This document shows positions 45,401 through 57,192 of a stretch of 64,000 nt of DNA, in pieces. The stretch comes from Pezicula radicicola. Lineage: Eukaryota > Ascomycota > Leotiomycetes > Helotiales > Dermateaceae. The stretch covers positions 129,290-193,289 of the forward strand of contig PDUO01000015.1 in the NCBI GenBank assembly GCA_003008705.1, read 5' to 3'. Position 1 is the stretch's first letter, and each line of letters starts with the position of its first letter. The position numbers and the translations under genes were made by a program. The notes beneath the pieces were generated by a model. It did no database searches, was not told the DNA's origin, and saw nothing but the letters and a program-made list of their open reading frames with translations.

Positions 45401-47621
45401 AATAAAGCTCTTCCATAAGCCTAAATCAACAACTCCCAATACCAAGAGTATCAAGATCACTAGATTCAATGGACCAAAACCCACTAGAATCAACGATTAT
45501 AGACAATATAGCTTCTTCTTCTTCTTCTACACCATTAGGAATACNTTCTCCAACCCCAGAAAACTCAGGAATTATTATAGACAAGACGACAATACAGAAA
45601 CTACCCTCAAGAGCTGGTCCTGAAAAGAAGCCTAATACAGCTATAAATCGACTAGATATATCGGCCGATACAGCTGAAATTATAGAAGGAAAAAGAGAAC
45701 GAAGAACGGTAAATTATACGGTACCAGTAGCCTATCAAAATGACTATAAATTATATTATATAGTATTTACAATAGCTCACAAAATGGTCGAAAAACCACT
45801 ATAATTTCATAGAGACCAACTTCCTCCACTACCCAAATTCTGGAACTAGATACTTCAATATCTATATACAGAAGGATTCATTGAAGCTGCCAGGAAGGAA
45901 TGGAAGGCTCTAATGGAAAAAGATATGTTTCGATATATAATAATAGAAGAATTCATCGATAAATATATAGAGAAGGAAGATGATGATAAATAACTAAAAC
46001 TACTACCTCTGATATGGGTATTTATATATAAGTTCAACTCCGACGGCTTCCTAATTAAATATAAAGCAAGGCTTTATGTATAAGGAGACCTTCAAATTAC
46101 ATCGCAAGAAATATATACTACTATACTTGCAGCCCAAACCTTCCGGGCAATGTATACTATTTCAGCTGTATTCAATCTTGAAATCAAGTAATATAATGCT
46201 ATTAATGTATTCGTAAACATAAAGATACCAAGGCCTATTCTATACTAATTTCCAGAAGGATTTGATCCTAAGAAACTAAACTGGATACCAGAATCATAAC
46301 GAGCTATAATCCCAAAGAACAATATTCACCTACTTCTCATGATATGGAAAGCTCTCTATAAGCTTAAAACCTCGCTATATTACTGGTATCATCTTCTTGT
46401 AAATACGTTGGAAGAACTAGGAGTACTATAAGTACCTGGAGTTAGTTGTTTATTTACTAATAGCTGGATATGAATCCTTTTCTATATAGATGATATCCTA
46501 TTCATCTATCATAAAAGAAATGAAAACCAGGCTCTCGAATTAGAATCCAAGCTAATGAAGAGATTCGAGGTACGTAAACTAGGTAATATTAATCACTTCC
46601 TAGGGATTTGTATTATTTACGATAAAACCAATCAGAAACTCTGGCTTCTACAAGACAGCTATATTGAGAAGATGGCTAATAAATTCAATATAAATACCTC
46701 TGCGAAACCACCTATGATTCCTATTCCTATCCGCGAATACCTCCTATATAATGGGTAAGCCGAACTACAAGAAATTAAACGATATCAAGAACTAGTGGGT
46801 AGTATCAATTTCAGTATAATCTTTTACTGCCCAGAGATAGCCCATTCAACCTTACAACTATTGCGATTTCTTAATAATCCAGTACTATATCACGTTCATG
46901 CCGCCATGTAGTGTATCCAATACTTATAGAATATAAGATTTAGGGCTATTTACTATAATGGAGGAACCAAGGAGTCACTAAAGGTCTTTGTGGTATATAG
47001 TGATGTAGTATTTATAGATTGCTTATTAACAAGACGTAGCTCACAAGGGCTATTAGATATACTCTTCGGTAGCCCAATATATTGGAAAGCTACTCTGTAA
47101 CCTAACGTCACTACATTAAGTATAGAAGTAGAACTAGTTACTCTGTCATTGACGGCTAAGGAACTTATATGGTGGTTGCGATTCTTTAAAGCAATTGGAT
47201 TTAATACATAAGAAACACCAGAAATCTATTACAATAATCAATAAACTATTCGTCTTCTAGTCACGGATTCCCCGAAGCTTATTATAAAGCTAAAACATAT
47301 CGATATTCACCAAAGCTAGCTACGACAGGAAGTCCAAGCTAAACGGATCAAAATTACATAGATAGAGACTGTAAAAATGGCTGCTGATAGCTTTACAAAG
47401 CTTCTTCCTAAGCAGAAATACAACGAATTTATTCGACAACTGAATCTAGAAGATATCGAAGGCCTGATTCAGACCAGGTCTAGCTCTGGTTTAACCTAAG
47501 CTTAGTTCTGAAACCAATGGTAACTCAACCCTATAGCCTCAATTATTCCTAGTTCCAGGCAATTCTCATTGTCTATATCATTTATTTTTCAGGCTTCCAA
47601 TAGCTTAAAAGCCTGGGGGGG

Positions 47622-47897
47622 TGTATCAGACTAAAATCACGTATATTACTTTATATTATAAGTAATATAGGTATACCCTCATTTTAATTTCAAATCTAGA
47701 TCAAATCGGAGGATCTAAATAGGAATCCCCGATCATTATAAACCACTCATTTTATATACCTTTTTAGGCTATTCCGATACTATTACATTACTATATAGAT
47801 AGTCTATAGTCCCTCTCTTTTAGAGGATAATCACTCTCAATTCAAGGTCTTTTCACCATATATATTGGTTTATATATTAGGCCCAGAGTGGTTCATA
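47622..47897 (+). repeat. 3' LTR of the Copia element
   Basis: Starts TGTATCAGACTAAAATCACG after a G-rich polypurine tract, ends GTTCATA. It differs from the 5' LTR by one 2-bp indel and 14 substitutions, all transitions. Confidence 0.85.
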
Positions 47898-49107
47898 AAA
47901 GGTATATATATTTCACCTAATAGATATATATTAATTACTCTCTGTAGAATAGAGGATACATTTATATACTAGCTATGTAGACTATAAGGAATAGGGGTAT
48001 TTGTTACCAAATCTGGTATTACTAAAATAGGCTACTCCGAGCTATTACTACAATAGGAANNNNNNNNNNNNNNNNNNNNNNNNNNNNNNNNNNNNNNNNN
48101 NNNNNNNNNNNNNNATTCTACAATCGAGTCCATTTCTACTTTCCAACAGTATTACCCCCTATTTCTTAAGGGACGATCAAGAAGGAAAGAATAGTTAGGA
48201 TAGGAGGAGATTAGGTCTATAGATTCTAGGCTTAGGGCTTACTATTTTCTTATTTAAAGGTACGGATAGAAGGAAACAAGCAATATAGCTAGGGAGGGCT
48301 CCTGTAGTATAAACTAGGTTCGTGCCTTATTTATAAGGTACCCGTATATAGAATAGTCTATATAAGGCCTTACGGCCTTGGGACGGACATTAAATTGAAA
48401 TCATCATCATCATCAGCCTCACTTATACTCACTCTTATATCTCGACACACAAATTTTGAATGGTAAATTAAAGACTTTCCTTAACAAGTCTTTTACCACT
48501 GGCTACATTAGCAGCTCTCTTGGTCGCTAAGACTTGTTGTCTAAACCCTAGCTGTTAAAGATTTATGAGACCAGTCCGAACTAGAATTTAAAGGCCTGGG
48601 TAAACTCTTTGTCTGCAGTATCTCTGAATGTATTGTTCGTGGATGTTTTCTCAAAGATAGCCGGCTGTATTAAGGGTACCAACATCAGTGATAATAACTT
48701 CTCGATAGATTTCATTGCTGTTGTCATCTTTTTCAAGTTGGATATTTAACTTTGTGTATGAGATAGAATCTTCGGGGTGGGGGTGGGGGGTTCGAGTACT
48801 GCCAGTAGCGTAATGCAGGCTTAGTGCATTCGAGATTGGTGGAGATTCAGATTCAATTCGTATTCCCATGATATTAACTGTTATCAACTCATCAACCTCA
48901 CCTTTGATTTGGATACCTTCCTTAATGGTGAGTTGGCTCGATTCGCGCTAGCGAGTGCAGCCTTCTCCAAAGTAACCAGTTCTCCCAACTTCAACTTCAA
49001 CCTCAACCTCAACCTCTCTCCAATCCAAAACACCACCACAAGTAAGGTGCAGTTCAGCACCGTGATCTCCAAGAAACGTAAAAAAAGCTTCTCCTAAACC
49101 GCGCAAT
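47898..49107. other. Gene-free AT-rich flank of the retrotransposon
   Basis: No gene seen. Includes the gap at 48060-48114 and a G run at about 48777-48790 that may be promoter-proximal to the BTB gene. Confidence 0.5.
48060..48114. other. Assembly gap (55 N)
   Basis: Unknown bases in an AT-rich flank of the Copia element. Confidence 0.98.
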
Positions 49108-50337
49108 ATGGCACCACCAGAAGTTCACGCCTTCGTATCTCCAGGCGCCAAGCCAGACGTCCGGCTTAAGTTCTTCAACAAGGAGTTTCACGTTCACTCT
49201 TCCATCCTCAAGCACAACTCCGCCTATTTTAGGAAGTTCCTCGACTCCCCCGACAAGAAGCCGCTCGCTTCGCCTCCAGCACCTTTCAAGTACGAATGGG
49301 TTACGACGACTGATAATAATCATGATGATAATGATGATGATCTGCATTGGTTCTTGGTTGCTGTAACTAAAGATGTAAGCGGCCTTCTCTCCTCCCTTAA
49401 TCTCCTGAATAGTTCAAGTCGCGGGGGTATCTTAAATAACTAAGGGACTGCCGGCAAAACTATGTTCTATAAAGTTTCAGCTTGCAAAGGCAGACGTTAC
49501 GAGCATGAAAATTACTAGTACACCTTTTGCATAGGGCTGAAGCTAATACCCACCTTTTAGACACCTAACGACGTTACAGCTCCATCGTCGTCTACCACAC
49601 AGTGGTTTGAGAAACAAGCCTTCCATTGCCTTCTCAGTGCAATGTATGGCCAACCTTACCATGTCGACGACACCAGGAACCTCATTTGTCTCGCAAAAGT
49701 CGCCGATTACTATTGCGCCCTTCCTCTGGTCACAAGAACGCTTACTTCCTCCTTACATGCCTCGAGATTTGAGCTGGAACTAAAGGATTCACTTACATTT
49801 TGCTTTCTTGTCATAGCCACAAAATTGCGCCATGCAGGGCTTTTTAGAGATTGTGCTATTATCTTAGTCGGAAGATGGCACATTCCTTACCCAGATGGTG
49901 TACACAAGATGAAAAAAGAAGATGAGCAAACAAGAGACCTTGAAATTGGTCCAAAGATTTGGATGGCGTTAGACATTGTTCACGAGTCGATTAACAGAAA
50001 GCTAATCGACGCCCACCAAGACCTGATGAACCATCAAGCCTTGTCTTATGATAACAAGATCGGGTCAATCCCTGTGCCACTTACGGAAGATTGCAGTTGT
50101 GCTGCACTGCCAAGCTACTATCGACAGGTTCTGAATTCAGGCATTGCAGACGAATATGAAAGCTTCCACCTCAACTGCCCAATGAGAAGCCTCATGAGAA
50201 GCAATGTTATTTTCCACGTCGACGATTATCTCCGCGAGGACGCTCGGGCTGGCGAAGGGGATTATAAAGAGTACTTCCTATGTGGCGAGATCGACGACAA
50301 GGACTTGCCATGGGATGTGAGTCAGGAGGATTGGTAA
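49108..50337 (+). CDS. BTB/POZ domain protein, tandem copy 1
   Basis: Two exons, 49108-49374 and 49561-50337, phase 0, 347 aa. The N-terminus is a BTB/POZ fold: KPDVRLKFFNKEFHVHSSIL, then KHNSAYFRKFLDSPDKK. A long loop follows (PAPFKYEWVTTTDNN with an acidic run), then FEKQAFHCLLSAMYGQPYHV and DYYCALPLVTRTL, the helical end of the fungal BTB proteins. The C-terminal half has no known domain. These proteins are expanded in Leotiomycetes and other fungi; roles (adaptor for Cul3-type ligases or unknown) are not proven. The downstream paralogue has the same length, phase and intron position, pointing to recent duplication. Confidence 0.85.
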
Positions 50338-51148
50338 AAGAATTGAAGGCCGGTAAGCTAGGATTACCATTGAGAAATGACTTTCTATCATTCTCTCAAG
50401 ACAAATAGTTGTTTGTTTTGCTTTATGGGCATTAGTTAATCACAATTATTACAGGCTGAAGCACCGAAACCATTACATTTGGTGGTACTTCTCAGAGACT
50501 GGGATTGGGTTGGTGGACTTTGGGTGTGGATTGAGACGGGAAGAATACTGCTTGGGACAGGAAAAAGTTTCGGCTTTTGTGTAATGGTGGTCGATGGTCC
50601 AGGGAGAGACATAACGCACCTACTTTACACGTACCCTTAGGTCATGAATGGAAAGAAAACTTTCTTGCACACATTTTCTTTGAGATTTGAAACCGAGTTC
50701 CAAAAGTCGCTTGCATTTAAAACGCCCTTATGAGTTAGAGCATACTAGAAAATTGCTTGCCACATATCTGGCATTTCAGCCCCTTGCTTTAAGTAACTTT
50801 ATTAAAGTGAAAAGGAGTTTATGATCACAAGTATCAAGCAACTTTTCAGCTTTGGAAAGCGGTATTCGTTAGTAAGGTGGTGACTGCGCTAAGCGAGCGC
50901 TCTCTAACTTCCAGCTCAAAGACGTCTCCCACGCTAAAACTCCTTCTCCAAAACACAACACCACCACCAACCTTGTTGGACGCCACCGCAACTTCACCTT
51001 CACACTGTTGAAGGGAGATCATCCACAATTGACTATCAAGAACACTTCCCATATCTCGTAAGTTACCATTCTGCCAAACCCAAACCACCAGCCATAGCAA
51101 GCGCTCACTTTTGCTTCTTCAGCTAGTACCCGCGCAGTGGTCTTCATC
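50338..51148. other. Spacer between BTB copies
   Basis: No coding segment. The last 250 bp (from about 50890) resembles the leader of copy 1: both carry an ACACCACCAC stretch and a TCTCCAA-type stretch shortly before the start codon. Confidence 0.45.
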
Positions 51149-52334
51149 ATGGATTCAACCACAGAACCCCAGCAAAAGCCTTCAATCCGAATCTTCTCTT
51201 CTCCCGGTCTAAAACCTGATGTACGACTCGAGGTCTTCGGCACCGAATTCCATGTTCACTCCATCATCTTGAAGCTGAACTCAGCCTTCTTTCGCAAGTT
51301 CCTTGATTCGCCTGATAAGAAACTTCTGGAATCACCTCCCGCGCCATTTCGATATGAGTGGGTTACCAAGGTTGATGAGGATGGTAAAAGTTGGGGCCTT
51401 GTTGCTGCTGGAGGAACGCAGGTAGGTTGAACGCAATTTCCCTACCTCTGACACCCACACATATTCGTGGCCGCTACATGGGAGGGCGGCAACTTGAGTA
51501 ACTCACTTGCTTGAGTAACTCCACTTGGATGACCTTGACCATGCTAACCGCAATGCTTGATAGGTAAATTCTAGCAACATTGAATTTGCCAAAGACCGAT
51601 CTTTCGAGACCGTTACATTCGAGAGACTTCTTTGCGCTATGTACGGAAAACCAAACCATTTTGAATGGACGGAGCAAGAGTCTTGTCTTGGCCTCCAAAA
51701 TCTCACCGCCATGGCGGACTACTATTGTGCACTTCCCGCTCTCTCCCGATCTCTCTACTCAGTACTGCTTACCGACAGCGCCATCAAGATTAGCGTTCGG
51801 TATAATTCAGTGGCATACTTTCCACTTGCCTTGAAGCTCAGGAACCCGGTGTTATTCAGACAAGCTGTGCTATTTTCTATAAACCCTTGGCAACATCCGG
51901 CATTCAAGAGTAAAAAGGACACACTAACGCTTCAAGAGTACAACTACCTGGACAATGTCTATAGCAGTGTCAGTGCCATGACAACTGAAGTCAATATGAT
52001 GATTAAGAGTTTCTTAGAAAGAAGTGCACAATTCAAGTCACGTATTCGGGATATCAGGATGAGCATTTCCCAGGATGACTACTATCTCCACCCGGAATAC
52101 TACTTCAAGATTTCTCAGAGTGAATGGGAAGTACTATTCGAAGATGAGGATGACGATGAGTTTACGGCTGATAAAGAAGCTCGTTTTTCATTTCTCTTGC
52201 GAAATTTGACCGGAATCCCAACCGACTTACACTCCAGCGGAGAGATCATTATTTCTAGCTATAGAAAGAATTTTCTCTGCATTGGCATCAAGGATGAAGA
52301 TTTTCCATGGGATACAACACAAGAAGATTGGTAA
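51149..52334 (+). CDS. BTB/POZ domain protein, tandem copy 2
   Basis: Exons 51149-51421 and 51564-52334, phase 0, 347 aa, the same length as copy 1. ATG at 51149 (MDSTTEPQQKPSIRIF); the longer frame starts at GTG. BTB core: KPDVRLEVFGTEFHVHSIIL, then KLNSAFFRKFLDSPDKKL, APFRYEWVTKVDEDGK, and in exon 2 FERLLCAMYGKPNHFEW with DYYCALPALSRSL. The C-terminus ends IKDEDFPWDTTQEDW, matching copy 1's IDDKDLPWDVSQEDW. The middle of the C-half is divergent. Gene order and the shared intron suggest tandem duplication. No defect seen. Probably a protein-interaction adaptor; partner unknown. Confidence 0.85.
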
Positions 52335-53321
52335 AAACAAAGGGTGAGTGTTTAATGCCCTTCCTTTCTTCACTTTTTAGCTCTAGCTCCGCCGACGAGT
52401 TCAAGTCATTTAATTCATGAATCTGTTCCTGGAATTCATGACTTCAGGCAAAGAGAGTAAATCACTTCCCTTGTGTTACTCACTTTACTCGAGCAATTTA
52501 AACACACTTCGGAGGAAATCCAAACTCATCAGCACAGCAACACATAATTTATACTACTACCCTCAAAACAGCATTTGATCACCAACTAACAAGAAATGTA
52601 GCGTCAATTGCGGCATTAATATTGCGAGGGATTTACTTCTGCCGAATTTGAGAGAGATTCCGGGCTGGTTGGCGGATACTGATGGAGCAAAGGAGCGTTG
52701 GGTGGGGACTTTCTGCTTTCATAGAATTTCTATGTAGTCAATCATGAGAATGACACTTCCATATTTTCGTATTCTGCTTGAAAGCGTTGAGTCTGTTCCA
52801 ACAAGTTCACGAAACGCTTTTCTAACGGTCTTGAATTCTTCAAACCAAGTGAATCACTCAAGTGAGCGAGTTAGTTCAAGCCAGATACCCAAATGTCAAG
52901 TTACGTAAATTATGTGAGGTAGTTGGAAGGCAACATAAAGCTTGAACCTCGAGGCAAGAAAGAGTTATATTGCTTCACTCCGCCTCAATGTAATCAACCG
53001 AGCTGAGCCGAGTTACTTAAGCCAAGTTAGTTAGGTCCTTTACCTAAATTAATGGGTTTAGGAACGGATTTACGAGTTAAGCGACTCATTAATTCATCAG
53101 CACAAGCATTTGACTACTGAAAATATAGCCTTACTTCTGAGAGAATAGTCACAGTCGCCATTTGCAAAAAAAAGTTTTACATACTCCCTAGTAATGAAAT
53201 GTAGCTTTCGTAATTCTTTTTGTTAGTAGTTTGGAAAATAACATCGGATTTAATTGCAACAATTAACTCCTCGCTTAGCATTTGAAAACCGCTAACTCCA
53301 ACAATAACCCCTCCTTAACCT
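52335..53321. other. Intergenic with TTGAGTAAC-like runs
   Basis: No gene. Contains GAGTTAC/GTAACTC motifs like those in the intron of BTB copy 2, which may be leftovers of a decayed copy. Confidence 0.4.
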
Positions 53322-55387
53322 CTACACAATACTGATTCTATAAAATGGAAGCCCGGCATTTGAATCAACTCCCACCATTTCCTCATACTCATCCGGTAGC
53401 AGCAAATCTTCATGCCTCTCCACAAAACCCTCAACATTACGCTCATGATCCTGCAAGGGAAATATGGCAAAGTAACCTCTTCGGTAGTACTGTCCAGGAA
53501 GCTTTTCTGTCGGCTGGAGAACAATACCATATCTGTTGTTGGGGTCACTGGAAGTATTGAGCTCGATGGTTAAGCAATATATCGTGGTGCCATCGGGGAA
53601 GGGATTTCCATCCGCGAAAACATTGGCTAAGCTAGAACCTAACCACCATTTTGAGTTGTTATACATGCCTATGCACGGACGGATTGTGGTTTTTAATACT
53701 GGGCCCTCGAGCCGTAGTAATGCACCACCCTTGATCTGTCCAAATTGATCGTTACTAACTAGTGGTACATCTAACTGTAGGACTCGAATGAGGATTGAAG
53801 ATGAGGGGTTGTCGAGGTGTGGCGCACGCATGATAATACGTTTATTCAAGGAAGCCCATGACCATGATGGTATGTAAGAGTTACCAGGCATCATTTCTGG
53901 ATCCGTACTCGCGGACCACATAAGTTGATACGGTAAGATATCCAGCAAGAGTCCAGCAATGTACTGATTTCCATCCCCAATAAGCTTCCGTGCAAGACCA
54001 GAGATAGCTACGAGCTTATCGACATCTGGTTTGGAAATAGCACATCCTGAGTATTGATTGACGAACATGCACCATAACTGATATCGTTGGAACTTGATGC
54101 TGTGTGCTTTCAAGATTTCACCCCTCAAAGAGTGAGGATCCAAACTTATCTTCGTGGCTGTATAGTTTGGAAGGCCTTCTGGATAAGTCTCAGAAGCTCT
54201 GAGTTCCAAACATTCCCAGAAGATCTTCTTGCCGAAATGAAGGACCCTTGGTGCTAGGACAAGTTCTTGTACAACCCAAGCTCGATGACACAAACTTTTG
54301 TCTCCGATAAAATCATCCCAGTCATCAAAGCTGTAGCAGATGAACTTCTTTCTTGGCTTGAAGCTCCATCGTGCTTCTATCTTGCAAGGCTGTACGTCCA
54401 ATGGGGATCTTTCTTTAAAACAGCCACCGCGAGGATTAACGCTTGCTATTGCTGCTATGTTGCACCATGAGTTGTGGTAAATATCACCCATCATAGCAGC
54501 TTGTTCATTCCAGTCCTGAGCTGAATCTTGGATGATACAGAGACTATCGATCCATAGATATCGTATGCCAAGTCTGGAAACAATCTGTATTGCATCTTTA
54601 AAAGTCTCGGGTAGGGTTGATGGGTCGATGTGATCTTGAAAGTCTTCAAGATTCTCAACTTTAAGTTGAAGCGGCACGTAACCTCCCCAAGAATGAGACA
54701 GTGTCATGTATGGTGTTTCTACTGGCAACTCTTTCGTAGTGGTACATAATCGGGGGCTTATTTCTGGATATGTCCCGACATCTATAAGCCGAGTAGGCAA
54801 GAATCTGCTCTGAGGTAACGGTAAAGAGCGATTACAATAAGAATGCGTTTCACAGCATTTTCGTATCCATGAGCGTGCAAGGTTGAAAGTCTGCTCATTG
54901 TCGCTGGTATCTGTAACGGTCGCCCTATTCTCATTACCTAATGCCAGTATTTCTGACAGGGCTTTAGCTATGGTTGTATGATTTAACATTCCAAAGAAGA
55001 GCACCTACCGTTAACAGGCTTGAATAAAACTGACTTCGTTAAACAAGGCTTTCCAACCTCTGGCTTCTTTGGATAGAAGTACTCGAATGCTATACCATTA
55101 CCAACGTGGCTCTCCCAGAATCCAAAGGTGATTTTGATGCAGCCTTGCAAAGCTTTTCGGTCGGCAGACGACAAATCGTTCCAGCGAATATAGCAAAGAT
55201 GACAACCTGCTTCAGCTGAATCTTGCAGTCCTTGAAGCGTCTGTTTGAAAGAATGTGTTGCTGTGGTTCCAAGAGGCATATCTTTTCGCTGGCCCCGGAA
55301 TATGCTCTCGCATGCTTCGCAAAGGTTGGTCTTTCCGTTCGACGACTGGTCGTCGCGCGAAAGGAATGATTTGACGAGTTTCTGCAT
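53322..55387 (-). CDS. HET-domain (heterokaryon incompatibility) protein, 669 aa
   Basis: Exon 1 55387-55009, intron 55008-54953, exon 2 54952-53322; the choice of acceptor (54953) is by length and branch context. HET motifs in order: YMTLSHSWGG (208), YLWIDSLCIIQD (258) and the RAWVVQELVLAPRVL motif near 350. The N-terminal 130 residues hold a Cys-rich opening (NLCEACESIFRG ... GCHLCYIRW), as in many HET proteins with zinc-like clusters. The C-terminus is typical: WSWASLNKRI, PGQYYRRGYFAIF. HET proteins trigger cell death when incompatible strains fuse; some act in innate-immunity-like signalling. No NACHT, WD or other repeat is seen, so this is a stand-alone HET protein. Confidence 0.9.
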
Positions 55388-56249
55388 ATTGCTTGTTTTT
55401 GGCTAGACTGGTGATGAATTTCAGGTGTTGTTGATGTTCTTTGATGTTGTCGGGAACAGTGTGGTTGTGGCTGAAGAAAATGGAATGTTTTCCGTTCAGC
55501 CAGCCACTTTTGCCGGTGGCACTAGGTGGGACAATGTAAGGAGTGCGGCAATTTCGCCATTGTTTTCAGAAGACTCAGACAGAGCGAGGAAAATACGACC
55601 TTAGGTCGGTCTAACATGTTTTCTACTACTGATATTTGAATTATACAACCTTAGTCGAGGACTTTAATCAGATTGCCTTAGATGTTCTAAATAAAATGTC
55701 AAAACAGCAAACAGAAGAGAGACCTACAAAGTGAAGTAAAAGATGTAAAAGATGCAAGATTAACAAACCTATTAGTGTTGAGCGAATATACATAGAGGAT
55801 ATTATGCTGTTAATTAATGATAGTCTAAACTAAAAATTCAAATTCTGAACATTTAATTGGTAGCCCCTTTTTCTCGCCGAGGTAGTAAAAGTTTGCGACA
55901 CTTAAATTTCGACTCAACTTCAGTCGAAATCTTTCTTATACCAAGTAACCACGTTAACGTCTTGTAAAAAGGGGCATGAGATTCAGAATTAGTATTACAT
56001 TAATTCCCAAAGACTGTGAGGTTACGGAGTATGATTCTGAGCATGCCAGTGGGATCGGTTCAACAGTTCTAAGGGTTAGTTCGCTTCACGTAGCTTATTC
56101 TTGTTACTTGAGCCAAGTCCATAGGAACATAACATGAAGTCAGTCAATAACACCTCCAAAAAAACATCTCTATATCCCAAAGGACTTAAGATATTAAGAC
56201 GTCTAGAACGCCACCGAGAATATCGTATACCACGTCGCCATTGCCCAAG
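55388..56249. other. Intergenic, promoter side of the HET gene
   Basis: No gene. TACGGAGTA copy at 56023-56031. Confidence 0.4.
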
Positions 56250-56607
56250 ATGGATTCAACCACAACCAGACTCCAAACATCCATGTATTCTCGTATCATT
56301 GCCAAAAATCAGATGTTCGCCTAAAGGGACAAGGATGAGTTTCATGTCCACTCGATCAATTTAAAGAAATCCTCAGCCTTCTTCAGAACGTCCTTAGACT
56401 CCGCCGACAAGAATGCCCTTCATATCGCCATCAGTACCTTTCCGATATGAACGGGTGTCATATGCTGATAAAAAAGACGAAACGAGGACACAGAACGCTC
56501 CATGCGCGTATGCTTGTGAGGGTAACTTTTGGAGCTTAATAGCAGTGAACGAAGCCCTCCACCCCCTTTTTTTTCTTGTAAGAGCAATCTTTCTCTCCTT
56601 CTCGTAA
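56250..56607 (+). pseudogene. Decayed third copy of the BTB gene
   Basis: Starts with ATGGATTCAACCACA, the same opening as copy 2. Then several blocks agree in shifting frames: DEFHVHSI, LKKSSAFFRTSLDSADK, PFRYERVSYADKK, EGNFWSLIAV. TAA after the first 24 codons and frameshifts around 56320, 56410 and 56530 break it. No second exon was found. It covers only the first exon's worth of the family. Confidence 0.8.
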
Positions 56608-57192
56608 AATTAATGTTAGCTGTGTCGCATCAACCACACCCAAGACATCTCGAAACTCTCAACAACTATACTCCGGTAAGCAGAATCTGAAAAGCACTGT
56701 TTCACTTTCAGTTCGGTAGAAGAACTCCTTAACCCAGAGGACTCTATGGTGGGAGGACGCTTTTATGGGAATTCTAGAAATGGGTTCATAAGTTGAAGAG
56801 TTTATAGCTTTTCTGTCTAGTCTATAAAAGCTGGATTATCTTCAGTGAAAATTCAACATCAGTACGTGACTGAGTTGACTTGACTTGAGTAACCCAGTAT
56901 TTGTCTGTAGAGTCCTCAATGACATCCAAAAGTTTCTTTACTCTCTTATGTGATTTAATTCAAGTTGAGAAGAAAATGTGAATAAGACACCCTAGAATTT
57001 TGGGGGTACTGATCACAACTTAGTAGATATATGGAAAGTAAGTACCGAGAAGTGCTCATTCGGCTCACACACCTACTATTCTCAAAAGAGCTAATGATAA
57101 CCACAGACTGATGATCAACACCTTAAAAATCAAAAGTCATTTATTTTGTCTACTCTAACCCAATGGCATCAAGTCATTCCCACCAAGAACCC
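56608..57192. other. Intergenic beyond the decayed BTB copy
   Basis: Nothing supported; the second exon of the pseudogene was searched for and not found. Confidence 0.4.

Larger units (their letters stand above)
42168..47897 (+). mobile_element. Near full-length Ty1/copia LTR retrotransposon, inactivated
   Basis: Two LTRs bracket about 5.2 kb with gag-pol in the order protease (YWIFDTGLDVYVSN, about 43840), GAG-pre-integrase (HEWYKILGYTGPEV), integrase (PAxNG before VERVGG), reverse transcriptase with catalytic YIDD (FYIDDILFIYHKRN, about 46490) and RNase H (SLTAKELIWW, MAADSFTKLLPK). This order (integrase before RT) is Copia. It carries many stops, several at conserved Gln: TAA at 44797-44799 in the AQNG motif and TAA at 46081-46083 where RLVVQGD is expected. 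A GGGGGGG tract precedes the 3' LTR. AAAGG appears on both outer edges as a candidate 5-bp target-site duplication. Confidence 0.9.
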
